A stretch of DNA of 64,000 bases from Trochalopteron elliotii (Eukaryota > Chordata > Aves > Passeriformes > Leiothrichidae): positions 825,267 to 889,266 of the forward strand of contig JANPWX010000247.1 in the NCBI GenBank assembly GCA_024734555.1, in the 5' to 3' direction. Below the pieces are notes generated by a model. That model made no database searches. It saw only the letters and a program-made list of their open reading frames with translations, and was not told the DNA's origin. Shown in pieces: positions 48,686 through 60,800 of this stretch. Made by a program: the position numbers and the translations under genes. Position 1 is the stretch's first letter, and every line of letters begins with the position of its first letter.

Positions 48686-51600
48686 TTTATTGCAGAAAGC
48701 CTTTAACTTATTGCGTCCAAAACATTCCCTGAAAATTCACATGAAGGAAACCATTGCCTAAATATCAGTGTGTATCATGATGCAGGTAGAGCATATTGGA
48801 ATGATTTGGAGGAGGCATTAGAGCAGTGAAAATCAGCATTCTGCTGTTTCAAGTCAAGAGCCTTTCTGTTAATTGAAATGATGCCAATTTAATCCAGCTG
48901 TAAAATCAATCTCCATGCTGTTTGAATACAAAATGTACATTAATGCTGTCAGAGTAGTTCAGGTGACAGTAAAATCAACATAGTTTTTTAGCCATTTTGT
49001 TTTAACTCCTTTCAATTTCTCTTAAATTTTCCTTCACTCGTACCTTTATACATAGTACTGTTTTTGCCACTGAATATACTGTAATATAATCTTAAGAAAT
49101 TAATTTTGACACTTAGTCTTTAGACTGATTTCATGTCAAATATATTAATTCCAAGCAAAACGTAGCAAATAAATCTTTGTGTATTAGCATAATTCTCTTG
49201 TTAAGTCGCTGACATAAGACCAGGCTTTTGAAAACACTAGCTCATATGTAAACGTGTAACTGGAAGTGCCAGGAAATCTGTGTCCTACAGAAGTTGAAGT
49301 CTGACTTTCTTGAAGAATTTGAATAGCTGATTGGCTGCTATTACAGGTTTGAGTGTCATTGAGTTGAACTTCTTCAGACCTATCCTGTGAACAGTACATC
49401 CCAGTTAACATTAAATTACTTGTTCTTGTTCTTCACAAAGCTGTAAGTTAGTAAAACCTACTCAAGAATGAAGGTAAACTGAAAGAATGATGAAGCCAAA
49501 GCACAGATTCCATTATGTGAAGCCCAAGGTTTCCATTTCCAAGCCACAGTATCCTCAGGGAAGGAAGCTTCTACCATATGCATGAGAAGTAGCAGAACCA
49601 TCAAAAAGAACAAAAAAGATATTGGAGTCCTTTGTATGGTGTCAATAATTAATGAAAGTTAAAGCTGTCTGAGTAAGGAGCAGTTTTCCTAGAAGCCTAT
49701 AGTATGTTTGTATAATTTCAGGGGTTGAAAAGCTCATGTTCTATATATTGCTCAATTCAAATTTTTTTTCTAGTGAAAGAAGCCAAGGGCATTTTGTATT
49801 ATTGACTTGACTTCCAATTTCTGTTGAACAGGAACATGATTTTAGAGGTGTAGCATCTTATATACTTCTTTTATCTTTTGAAATTCTGTCAACCTGATTT
49901 ACAGTTTGAAGGTTATCAGAAATCCTTTGGCTTTCTTAGAATTTTGGCTTATATATATATCTATATAACATTTTTTTTCTTCTTACTTCGGGTTTTAATT
50001 TGTGGTTTGATCTATCCAAAGGCAATCCATCAGATGCTTACTTTCATGGGGTTTACTCCCTTTTTTCAGTTTGTAAGTAGTAATCACTGTGAAGTTCTAT
50101 TAATTTCTGAAGGACTAAAATCACCTCTTCTTTTACCACAAGATGTACATGTTTTGTCCATCAGTGGTTGAAGCTTGATAGTGTGTAAAGCAAGGCTGGT
50201 GCTCTTTGCCCATTCAGTCACCCTAAGGGCTGTAATCTTACGAGACCTGAATGCACTCAACTAACACTTGCATTTAATAATTAAAGAGGCAGTATTCATT
50301 TCTAGAGGACTGCAAATAAAGATATATTAGGCAGGTCTTGTGTAACACAATGGCCAACTGCCAATATGTTGTATTATACCACTGCTGTTCCTAAAGAAGT
50401 ATGCTGATCCAGAATACAATATTGCAACTACTGTCGTGACTCATAATAAGCTATTACTTTCTTTTGTGGTACAAGTTTTGCTTGTAAAATAAATGAAAAG
50501 TACACTTTAAAATAATGAAATTATGAAAGCCAGCTAAATAACAAACAATGAAGAATGTAGATCAATAAAAATAACTGCTGTTTTAATCAGGACATGAAAT
50601 AATATTCTTTTTCTCTAACCAGTTACCTTATAAAGCTGTGTTCACAGCATTCAATTATATATTTTTTTCATTGATTACTTTACCTTTCTGTAGATTTTTG
50701 GGGGTAGTACAGGAGGTCAGTTTGGTGAAGGAGAGAAAAATAAGAAGATACGTAAGCCAAAATGTTTGACAGTGACTAAGCACAGAAAATCTTTTTCAAA
50801 GAGCTGAGAGGATGCTTTGTGAATGATGCTGTCCTTACCTGACTGCTATCATCTCCATGCACAACTTTATAGTAAAAGATAAGATAGCTTTGTAATTTGT
50901 GATAGTGAAAGGTATCTCAGATTCTTAATGAATTTTAAATGAAAAGAAATTGTGAATTTTGGCTAAATCTGCCAATCTGTCTTATCCAGTGTATTAGTTC
51001 AGGGATGCATTAGTCCTGCAGAAGATGCTGCCTCTTTGTACTATGTAATTGCTTTTCTTAGAGTTCTCTGTGTGTCCCACCACTAATGCTCTTACTTCCA
51101 TCTCTTTGTGTGCATGTGAAGTTGAGTCATGGGGGTTTTCCTCTTTTCTCCTGCATGAGCATTACAGTTAAAGCATTTTTTTCTTTATGTAAATATTGAA
51201 ATGTTTAAAATGGGATGAATGTAAAACTATTGAATAACATTCTCTTTTATAGTATAAAAAGAAATCCTGCCATAGTGGTTTTGTGAGTTAATATGAATAC
51301 ATTCCAAGAAGGATGGCAGTCAATTCTATTACTCATTTTCAGAAGAGAAATTGATGTACATAGCAAAATGATTTTGTTTTTTTCAAAGCTGTCATGCCAT
51401 CTAGGTCCTGATAGAGTCAACTCATTTACATACGGTGTATGGTATTTATAAATGGTATTTAATGGATGAGTTCATGTGGACTCTCGGGTAACATTTAAGA
51501 AAAGCCTGAGGAGAATAAACGGAATACTTCTTTCAGAAAAGTTTAACTGTAGGTGGGACTTGGAAAAGAAAGGTTTCTGTGAGATGACCTAACTTCTTGG

Positions 51601-54600
51601 GTAAATTATCTTTGTTCAAGGCTCTTGATAAGTTTTCTATTTGAGATTGAATTGAAACATTGGATCTGCAACGTGGTTGTTACAGATAGGATGTTAGTAT
51701 GATGAGTAGAAATGAGATTCTGGGCAAGTACCTTTATAGGAATTTGAGTAGGAGGTTATACCTTCTTGGTTTAGGAACATTTTGTCATGGTTAAGACCTG
51801 TACACTTTGCAATGTGCAGTTAGATTGTGATTCCAGATGTTAATCAATTTAAGTAGTGAATTCCAGGTCTTGCAAAGACAATCCCTGTTTCACATTTGGC
51901 CTTTTTACTATAAACAAGCTTCAGAACAAAGCTAAAGAAATGAAAGTGAGTACCCAGGATCTGTTTTGGTGATATATTAATTTTCCTGGCCTCATGATTT
52001 CCATTTCAAAATAAGTACTCTTTGCTGATTGTGGTATTTAGAAGGAATTTTTTCTTGAGTCTTAGGTGTCATGCTATAACAGCAGGTATAGAAGTTGCCT
52101 GGGAAAAGCAAAGGCATTTTTGTGTGTGAAAGATACAGTAAAATTTTAAATGAGAAATTTCTGCGATTTTCTTTGAGCATTTGAAAGAAGCTACAACACT
52201 TTTTTAAAGTGAATTTTAAGTGAAAGTGAGGATATGTTTGTGTTTGGCTGTGGGTCCCGATCTCAGGCCAAACAAAGCCAAATGCAGATAAGACCAAGAC
52301 AAGAGAGCAGATCTGGTGACAAAACCAACAGGGAACCTCCAAATAAACTGGCTACATAGGATCTATAAAGCCTCAAGGAGACTGTAAGACCTACTCATTA
52401 CCCTCAGTTTCTCTCACAAGTCACTTTGTCTCTTTGCTAGTTGTAGCTGAAATGACTGTATGTTTTAGAATTGTCGTGTGGATATAAAGATCTGAACCTG
52501 TTGGGACATCCTGGGTTAGGACAAGGGTACAGATAAGTTAGTTATAATATGACAATGCTTGAGTAAAATTTGAAGGAAGGTAGGAAAAAACTCTTTAGTA
52601 CACAAGATCTTTAAATGATTTTTACTTAATGAAATGAAAAGTTTACTAAATGTGTTTTAATAGAAAGAGCCAAAAATTAGTGAGATGACAGCTAATTGTG
52701 GCAGTACTGAAGAAGTATTTAGTGGTTTATGAGTTAGAGTATTAGCATGAGTGCAATGTCACTCCAAGATGCCTGACTAGCCACTGCTTTGTATATGAGT
52801 GTGTTTTCTTCAGAGAACTAATTGCTGCAATATGTTAAGGGATACTTGTTTCCTAAAGAGGAAATATAAACAATTTGAATGATACCACTTCAAAGAAAAA
52901 TTTTAGAAATACTTTAAATTTTTTTTTCTTCTTTTTATGCCACTCTATATAATGTCCAGTGCAGGAAGCACTCAGTGTTCACTCTGTTTAATTTTGATAC
53001 AGATAGCGCAGAAACTCATTAGAATCTTATTGCAACATAATTCTTTTTTGTAAATAAATTGATGTAAAAAAAGTTTTAATAATATATTATATGTGCTTTA
53101 TGGTTAAGTACTGGAGGCTTAAAATCTAACAGCATGCTTTCTATATGAAATTATTTGTGGACTGGCTAGCAGCCAGAGTTCTTGCTATAAATAATAGAAA
53201 ATATAAGCCCTTTTTAATACTAAATTGCATACTTGCTTTTCTGAAGGAAGTGGTTAGATGAGCTTCTTTATGGCACTGAATTGCACCTTTTCTTTACAAA
53301 TTGTTCTGGAGAGAATGTGGTGCTTTCACTATTAGTCCCTGGAGGGCTAACAAGTGCCAGGCTGCAGTGATGTGCTTTACAGGAATGGCTGTCAGATAAT
53401 AATTACTCGTGACCAGTTCTTACTTTTGGTACACTTGCTAATATTTTTCTTATAACACACTCCATGTGCTTCTTGCTTAGACTTTCCTTTTAAATTTCTT
53501 CAGAATTTAAGCTTTAAAATAAGAGACACAAAAACTATAGTGAATGTTGAGCTGTGCAGGCTGGACTTGGAGTTGTTCCATCAGCCAGTAAAAAGGAAAG
53601 CAAATTCTACTGCCAGACTCTGTTTCAGATCTTCAGGGCAATCACTTGTTCATAATGACATGAAATGCTAATTATGTCCTGTGCTGCTTTTCCGTTGTTG
53701 CTTTCAATTAAGGGAACTATGATGCATAATTTCAGACTAACTTCCTCTTCCTACTGATCTGTGTGCTAGGAATTTCTGGTGCTTTCTGGTTTGCTGATTT
53801 ATCTTGTCACACTTAAAAATGTGTATTTCATATGACAAATCTCTTCTCATTAAAATTCTTAGAAAACCTGCAATATTGAGAGTGAAGCTTTTGTTTATTT
53901 CTTAACTTGTAATGACGAAGACAAGCTTTTGGGGTGCAGTCCAACTTGTACAGGATTCAGTACTTTCTTTTGGAGTATCTGCCATTGTTGATCATTATGG
54001 ATATGGTGATGGAATTAGACAATTTCTCATCTGATCCAGTATGGAATATTTTACTGCCTTTATTTTTTAATCAGGCCTAATCAGTATGAGATTTTGTAAT
54101 TTGTAATTATGAAACAACTAGAGATATGCTAAGGCTTAGATGACAAGAAGGAGTGTAGTTTAAAATATTCATGGTCTTGATTTAAAAAAAAAAGTCATGA
54201 CTAAATATGCTGGCAGTAATTGACTATCCAAAGTACAGTTGCCATTAGATATTCTCTAGTCATAGAGGCTTTTTTAATTCCAGTACTTTGAAAAGGGTAT
54301 TATTTGCCAATGAGATTCTAATCTGACTTGGAAATGTTACATTTTATGAGAATTATCCTTAGTATGCTCTGGGAAAGTTTTTTATGCAAAAAAACTTTGT
54401 GAACTTTTTCACCACAAGGTACTTTAACTCAGCATTCTTAATTAGGGAAGTTTTACATTCAGTACAGTTTAACAGTGTATTTGTGATACGTATGTCGTGA
54501 TCACTGTGTGTATTTTAGTTCTCTTTTTTTGTTCTTAGTTGTAAAATAATCCTCTAATTGCACTCTGTGGAAAGACATAGCTAATGCTAACATCAAGGTG

Positions 54601-54961
54601 AATGCAGCAATCTGAAGGCTACAGTGTATAATACCATCACAAACCTTTTTTGGATTGCACATTGCCAGAAAAGATGTGTCAAGTTTAATAGAGAGTATTC
54701 ATAGTAGCAACCCCCAAAAAATGTCAGGTACAGTTACCAAAGTTTAGTGTGTTTTTTATATAGACTTTGAAACCAATATGAAGGATTTCATAAGAAAATT
54801 AATCTGGCGTTTAAAAAATTTTCTCCAAAATGGTAAATGTAAATGAAATACTGAGTTTGGGGTAAAGCTTCTTATAAAAAGGGTTGCAATTAAATGTTTT
54901 ATGCAAAGTATATGGCCTTCATTATTTCTGTGCTGGTAAATTCTTTTTATTACTTCTATAG

Positions 54962-55102
54962 GTTCAGTCCATGCCACATCAATAGCAGCTTCCAGAGTGG
55001 AGCAAGCATTGTCTGAGGTTGCTTCTTCTCTGCAAAGCAGTGCCCCTAAACAAGGTCCCCTGCATCCCTGGATGACTCTGGCTCAAATATGGCTTCATGC
55101 AG
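54962..55102 (+). CDS. TTC7B: TTC7B coding exon, visible residues 423-469
   Basis: This 141-nt exon follows 'ttattacttctatag', completes Gly and encodes SVHATSIAASRVEQALSEVA, SSLQSSAPKQGPLHPWMTLA and QIWLHA. It ends catgcag|gtattg with one base of Ala. The first part is a Ser-rich helical linker. The second, HPWMTLAQIWLHA, begins the C-terminal TPR block that in the family contacts partner proteins. Confidence 0.96.
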
Positions 55103-57616
55103 GTATTGTGATAGTAAATTTTACTTTTCTATGCTCTCTCCTTTATTGCTAGCCTAAGGACTTACCAAAATCTGTTTGTTTCATTCAGAATCTTCTACCA
55201 CTTATCAGATAATTTTTTTTCCACGTGTGTGGCACTGAAACAAGTCAAGAAATAAAAAGCACGCTAGAGTTGCTCTGTGTGTAAGATAATTTATGAAAGA
55301 TAAGGCAGTAGTTTTAGAATGTAGCTGTTACCAGTGGAGTCGTATCTTCTGTAGAACAAATGCAACACTCGCTCTCTTATCCCTGAAGAATTTAGTTTCT
55401 GAAGTACCTAGAGTATCTTAGTGCTTGGAAATCTAAGTGTCCTTGCAAAATCACAGAATATTCTGATTTGCAGAGCACTCACAAGGATCACCAAGTCCAA
55501 CTCTTAAGTGAATGATCCATGAGAAGATGGAACCTGTGACCTTGGCATTACTAACACCATGCTCCAACCAACTGTGCAAATCCCAAGTCACTGATTCCAT
55601 TGAATGAAATAAGATGTTTGTAAAATTCTTGAATAGAGTTCCTGTAACTACCAAATTTTATAATAGAAAATAAATAATTCTGCATATGCAGGGGAAGAAA
55701 CAGTAATAGTACTATTGAGCAACCTGTCCCTTGCAACTGTGATAATGAGCCCGAATTCCGTTCTCTTCCTTCTGGTTTCATTAATGTAAAAGACTCAGGA
55801 TTGTTTGTCTAAATGTGGAGTCATCTTGAGTGGATTTAGTATTGGTATGATGCTTCAAGCCTCAAGCTAACTGCAATATCACAAGTGGCTGTTACATAAA
55901 ATTTTGACCAGAAAATGATGATCCAGTGTATTTTTATACAGTTAAAAATGTATAACATGCAATTGTTTTTATTGATAGCTGGATCAAAAAGATGTAATTT
56001 AGAAATCAGCCAGCAATTGTTATGCTTTGTTCTGCTCAGAGCATTTCTCAGTGACATAATTTCTTTTTCTTTCATGTTTCTTTCAACAAAGCAGTGCTTT
56101 ATTTCATAGCATTTTAATTTACCTATTTACATCTACAGTTTCATGGTGTGAAAGTCATTGCAGGGTAATGGCTCCCAGTTATAAGTGGTTTAGTGGTTTA
56201 GAGGAAAACCCCAGAAGATTGGAAAGAAAGCAATTACAGTGATTAATAATAGTGATCTCATTTAGGCTACTCAAAAGCGACACAGATTAGAACAGGGCGT
56301 AGTGGAGTTGCCTGCTCTGTGTTGTGGCATCGTTAACTTTAAATATTTATAAACTGTCACAGATGACCATCTACATTAACTCTTAGCATCTATAATGTTG
56401 GTAATTTCTCAGCCTTCTGTGGCAGCTTGTTCCACTACTTAGTTTCTGTTTGGTGGGGGTTTTTTTGTATTTTAAAAATTTTTTGTGAGTCATGTGCTGT
56501 TGCTGGTTATTCAGTTCATGCATGTGACTGCTACTGTTTTGCCCACAAAGGAGGAGCCTGGACACACTTTGATTCCTTTTTAGTTCACAATTTAGTCAGA
56601 TTTCCATACACATTGGTGGTCTGCTGCTACAATCTGCTATACAGGCCACTTTGTACCCTTAAAAATATCTTTAAAACAATCTGACATTGGAAGAACACAG
56701 AGATAAAGCTGTTGAATGCAATTTTTTCATAAGCAAGGTCCTTTAAAGGCACTCAAATATCAGTCTGATTCAGAGTTTTAGGCATAATCCAAAATCCACT
56801 GCTGTAGTGGGAGTTCCTGATCTGAGAGCCTTTAAACACAAAGATGGGTGGCTGTACAGTACACTACAGTGAGAGGCATGTCTTGAGCAGTGACAAATCA
56901 CTCTGCTTTTTTGATGCAGCAGCTTGATTTAAACCTTAACCTATAAACGTCTTGTACAGTGTGACACAAGAGAGTGCAGTGATACAATTAGTTTCAGGCT
57001 CTATTTTTATTTGGTCTGTAAAGGAAAAGATCACCCAATCCAGAACCTTGGTAGCTTTTTCTTGCATTTAGTATCTCTTTATTCCTCTCCTCTCCCACTC
57101 TTTCAGCAAGAGATTAGGATGAACTGGCAAAGTAGTGAAATAGCAGTGTTGAAGAATGTGAGTGTCATAAGAGCTACTGAAGGCAAATGCTTCTATTGTT
57201 AGTTGTTAATTACTCGCTGAATGAAAAATTTTCCCCTATAGTCAATCTGATTTATGTAAGTGTGTGTCAGGCTACTCAACTGGTTTAAAGAGTCCTGGAA
57301 TACTCACATGCTCACATCTTAAAAATAAAACTAAATTTAAAAATCCAAGACTTGAGATAAAAATGGCAAAGTAGAAAGAGTATTCTGGGATTTCAAACAG
57401 CCATTTAGAAGTTGTAACTCCTGATACACTTAGAAAAGCAACTTTCATGAAAGAAAAATTCATTTAAAATAATTTCAGTAATGATTTCTCTTTTAAGATG
57501 CAAAATTTTTTTAGGAAAACAGCCTTTATCTAAAGTGAAACTGTTTTATGTGACAACATCTAGTCATGGTATGATGAAGCAAGAATCATTAATTGGTTCT
57601 GACATTCCTTCCACAG
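55103..57616 (+). other. TTC7B: Intron (2514 bp) with a SINE
   Basis: The intron holds a minus-strand tRNA-derived SINE at 55449-55577. The rest is AT-rich without recognisable genes. The open frame of the next exon extends 136 bp upstream into this intron by chance, and the true exon start is set by phase at 'ccttccacag'. Confidence 0.85.
55449..55577 (-). mobile_element. TguSINE1-like SINE (tRNA-Ile head, CR1-like tail)
   Basis: Read on the minus strand, the element starts with a tRNA-Ile-like head (cagttggttggagcatggtg, then a degenerate B box complementary to gatggaacct at 55525-55534). A unique middle follows (cattcacttaagagttggac). It ends with a CR1-like 3' tail, complementary to 'aatcacagaatattctg' and 'acaaggatcaccaagtccaa'. 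The 5' end of the head is lost or diverged. This architecture is that of TguSINE1, described from zebra finch and other passerines. The copy is diverged and cannot be a working tRNA gene. Confidence 0.82.
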
Positions 57617-57819
57617 CTGAAGTCTACATAGGAATTGGGAAGCCTGCTGAGGCCACAGCATGTACCCAGGAAGCAGCTAATCTCTTCCCAATGTCACATT
57701 ATGTTCTCTACATGAGGGGTCAGGTGGCTGAACTTCGTGGAAATATTGATGAAGCCAAACGCTGGTATGAAGAGGCCTTATCCATTAGTCCGACCCATGT
57801 GAAAAGCATGCAGAGGCTG
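57617..57819 (+). CDS. TTC7B: TTC7B coding exon, visible residues 470-537 (C-terminal TPRs)
   Basis: This 203-nt exon completes Ala and encodes EVYIGIGKPAEATACTQEAA, NLFPMSHYVLYMRGQVAELR, GNIDEAKRWYEEALSISPTH and VKSMQRL, ending aggctg|gtaagt. It holds about two TPR units: AEVYIGIGKPAEATACTQEAANLFP, and YVLYMRGQVAELRGNIDEAKRWYEEALSISP with the canonical G, A, Y, A and P positions. The C-terminal TPR region of TTC7 is the reported contact for FAM126/hyccin. The following exon, expected to begin ALILHQLG, is not in the window. Confidence 0.97.
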
Positions 57820-60800
57820 GTAAGTCTTGAGCAGTGTCATCTCTACTGGTGATACTGTACTGTGAAGTCTTGACTCCGTGTAGGTAACTTGTAACTTGTC
57901 AGTTTGGGATCTGTATTCTTATTACAAAATGCTTTGGAAACAGTCTTTCCTGCCATTTGTTCTGTCTTTTGTGTGTTGGGACAAAAATAGGATTTGCAGG
58001 CCAAATCTGTTTCAATCCTACTAGAAGAAGAAGCAATTTACATCTGCCTAATATTCATGCCATTGGGAAAGGAGGTGGCTTGGGGTAAGAGAAGAGTTGG
58101 ATACTGAGTTGGATACTGTAGAGGAAAGACCAGTCATTTTGGTGTTCTGAAGTAGAAGTTAAATCAATAAAATCATAGAATATTCTAAGTTGGAAGAGAC
58201 CTACAAGGATCATCAAGTTCAACTCCTGGCCCTGCACAGGACACTCCAAGAGTCACACCATGTGCCTGAGAGCATTGTCCAAACACTTCTTGAACTCTCT
58301 CAAGCTGGTGCTGTGACCACTTCCCTGGGGAAGCAGTTTTAGTGCCCAACCACTCTCTGGGTTTTCCTGATATCCAACCTAAACCTCTCCTGGCACAGCT
58401 TCAGGCCGTTCCCTCAGGTCCTGTCACTGGTCACAAGAGAGAAGAGATCTATGTCTGCCCCTCCTCTTCCCCTCACAGGAAGTTGTAACTGCAGTGGGTC
58501 TTCCCTCAGTCTCCTCCAGGATGAACAGAACAAGTGACTTCAGCCACTCCTCATACAGCTTCCCCTCAGGGCCCTTCACCATCTCATTGCTCTCCTTTGG
58601 ATGTCTTCCAGTACTTTAAATCCTTGTTACATTGTGGTGCCCAAAACTGCACACAGGGCTCAAAGCCACACCCAGTGCAGAGTACAGGTGTTTTCTGCAT
58701 TCTGCATGTTTATTGATTACCTTTGTGCTATGTGATTTCTTGGGTTTTTGAAAGGTAGAAAATCAGTCTTGCCCTCAAATGAATGTGCAACTTTAAGTAC
58801 AGAGGTACCTTCCCCAGTACAAACGTGTTTGTTTATATACTTCATAGATACATACATGTATACATTGTGTGCTTACTGTATTAGGAAAATTACTTTATTT
58901 TAATCCAGTTTTCTTTCCGATAGAGCAGAATAGAACAGCTGAAATCAGCTTCTTACCCAATCTTTTTGTTCAGAAGTAGAAGCTGGTTTCTGCCTGGGTA
59001 CTTATGAATTATTCAGAGAAATTTCTTGTGCATCCCTGAGGGAAACATATGAGACAAAAGATCAGATAGGAAGGCAGCACAGGGAAAGATTTTGTTTCAC
59101 CTTTTCAGCATTTCAGGATATTTGAGCCTGCTGACAAATGCCAAAAAGTTCTCGTTCCTGAAGAAGCAGGCAGTCAATCTAAAGCAGTGCAACTCAGTGA
59201 AAATGAAAGTTCATGTTTGGCTGGGTATCTTGTTGCCCCTCCTCTGAATGCATCTTTGAATAAATAGTCTGTAAACACACAGTGCTCTTCAGAGTGACTG
59301 AGAAATTAGCTGTCATGTGAGATGAAAATTACTGGGCTTCCAATCCAGGTTTCCTTTTTATGAGATTTTCTGTTTGAGTCCTATCTTGAAGGTGACTGTT
59401 CATTTCATTGGATTGGACAGTCCTTTTCAAGGATTCTTATAATTTAAAATTTTGTTTCTAAGAACTTTTTCTACTGTGCCACAGCTTTTCTGCACTAGGA
59501 TGTTGTTCTGAGTAGATTCTGAGATGCTTAAATTCTTATGCTGCTTAAATATTCAAGACATATGCTCTAAAAATACTGGTCTATGTAATTTCATATAGCA
59601 GAAAGTACAAGGTTCTGTATCCTTCTTGACCTTTTGACTATTGTGAAAAGTATTTTAATGAGGAAGCTTGCAGTGTTTACTCTTGCCTGTGTGTATAGAT
59701 GAATATCTGTACATCCCAGTATCTGTACATCAACACTTTGTGTAGATTTACCTATTTATTATAAAGAAATTTGATCTCAGTGGCAGGGGAGCTATAGCAA
59801 CAGCGATGTGGAGGTATCAGCCTCTATGACAACAGCTGAAATATTAACTTCTAGTATTTGTATTCACAATTCTAACCTGTCAGTATGTTTATGAATGAAA
59901 GTTCTGTGCAAAAAGCCCTTACTTTCTGTGATTAATTTGATATTTTAAAAATATTTGATATGGCTTTCTAGCAATGCTTAGAAAGTAATATCAAATGCAA
60001 CTGTTTCCACATAGAAGTTATCTTAGTGCCTATATTTACTAAATAAAGTTTTGGTGAATTTCCTTTTGAGGGGCAAATGCTGAGTATAAATCATAATAAC
60101 TTTAGGTATAAAATGCAACAAAAAGCAGGTAAGATTTAAAGATGGTATGAGTTCTACTATGTAGCATCTGTATCCAGGCCTGCTTCTTCAAGTGAAATTA
60201 CTTGAAATAGTTGAACCTGAAATCAGTTTGGAAGGGCTGTTGTTTGTTTTTATTAAAATTTTAGAATGAATGACATCTGGCACTCAGTAAACTTTCCTGA
60301 TGCTAATGGTTTGGAAATCTGAATTTTTGATTTGAGAGAGTCTTTGTAGTTGTCTAGAGGGGAAAAAAAAGCTAAATAAAATATTTGTTTCAATTTGTAT
60401 TAACAACAATAGCATATTGGGAATAGGAGTTTTCTCCTTTTATAATCCATCTTTTTAATGATGTTATATAACTCTGGTAAGAAGGATGAAAAGCTAAACT
60501 TTGAAAAATTTACTGTTTTTCATATAACATTTCATACAAAATTGTTGTATGTTAATACTTGTTAATTTAAATTACTGGAGAAATGTGTGAGTAAAGAAAG
60601 ACCAGAAAGGTTATTTTTGTGGCTTCAGAAGTATTGTACTTCTTCCTGTGACTCACAACATGTGCTGTGCTTTGGAGTTTCTGCAAAAAAACCTCTTGCA
60701 TTTGTCTGTCATGCAGGCTCCACATTCTATTAGTGTAACCATGAAGACTCTGCAGAAGTCTAGTGTATTATCTGAATGAAATTACTTTCTATTGGCTGGC

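Larger units (their letters stand above)
44770..54961 (+). other. TTC7B: Intron (10192 bp) containing a candidate cassette exon
   Basis: AT-rich intron with small AT, GATA and GAT repeats (46039-46055, 46711-46730, 47188-47202) and a GC-richer island at 48128-48292 that looks like an exon. No transposon was recognised. A 116-codon minus-strand frame (51992-52342) shows no domain. Confidence 0.82.
3174..57819 (+). other. TTC7B: TTC7B gene body (internal portion, both ends outside the window)
   Basis: Fourteen exons with matching splice phases join into one open frame of 1612 nt, about 537 residues. The protein matches TTC7 family proteins throughout. It reads closer to TTC7B than to the paralogue TTC7A, from remembered family sequence, for example in the exons around MGSLHWLEEAE and QIWLHAAEVYIGIG. 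TTC7 proteins are cytosolic helical/TPR scaffolds that bind PI4KA and FAM126 and dock on palmitoylated EFR3, supporting PI4P synthesis at the plasma membrane. The vertebrate protein is about 840 residues, so roughly 230 N-terminal and 70 C-terminal residues are missing here. No promoter, start codon, stop codon of the main isoform or 3' UTR is inside the window. Confidence 0.95.

Noticed and set aside
51992..52342. 116-codon minus-strand open frame
   Set aside because: No domain, no splice or promoter context, and a hydrophobic mix typical of translated AT-rich intron. I could not link it to a known protein.
55449..55577. Possible tRNA-Ile gene
   Set aside because: Only part of the head with degraded control boxes is present, the 5' end is missing and it is fused to a CR1-like tail, so it is a SINE copy.
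57481..57616. Upstream extension of the final visible exon's frame, with an ATG at 57481
   Set aside because: Splice phase and family sequence place the exon start at 57617 after 'ccttccacag'; the upstream part is intron that happens to be open.
3174..57819. Identity as TTC7A instead of TTC7B
   Set aside because: Many stretches, such as the linker DSGRGSSLLDRAIADRRQLN and the block HPWMTLAQIWLHA, fit the B paralogue as I remember it. A tree with both paralogues would settle it.
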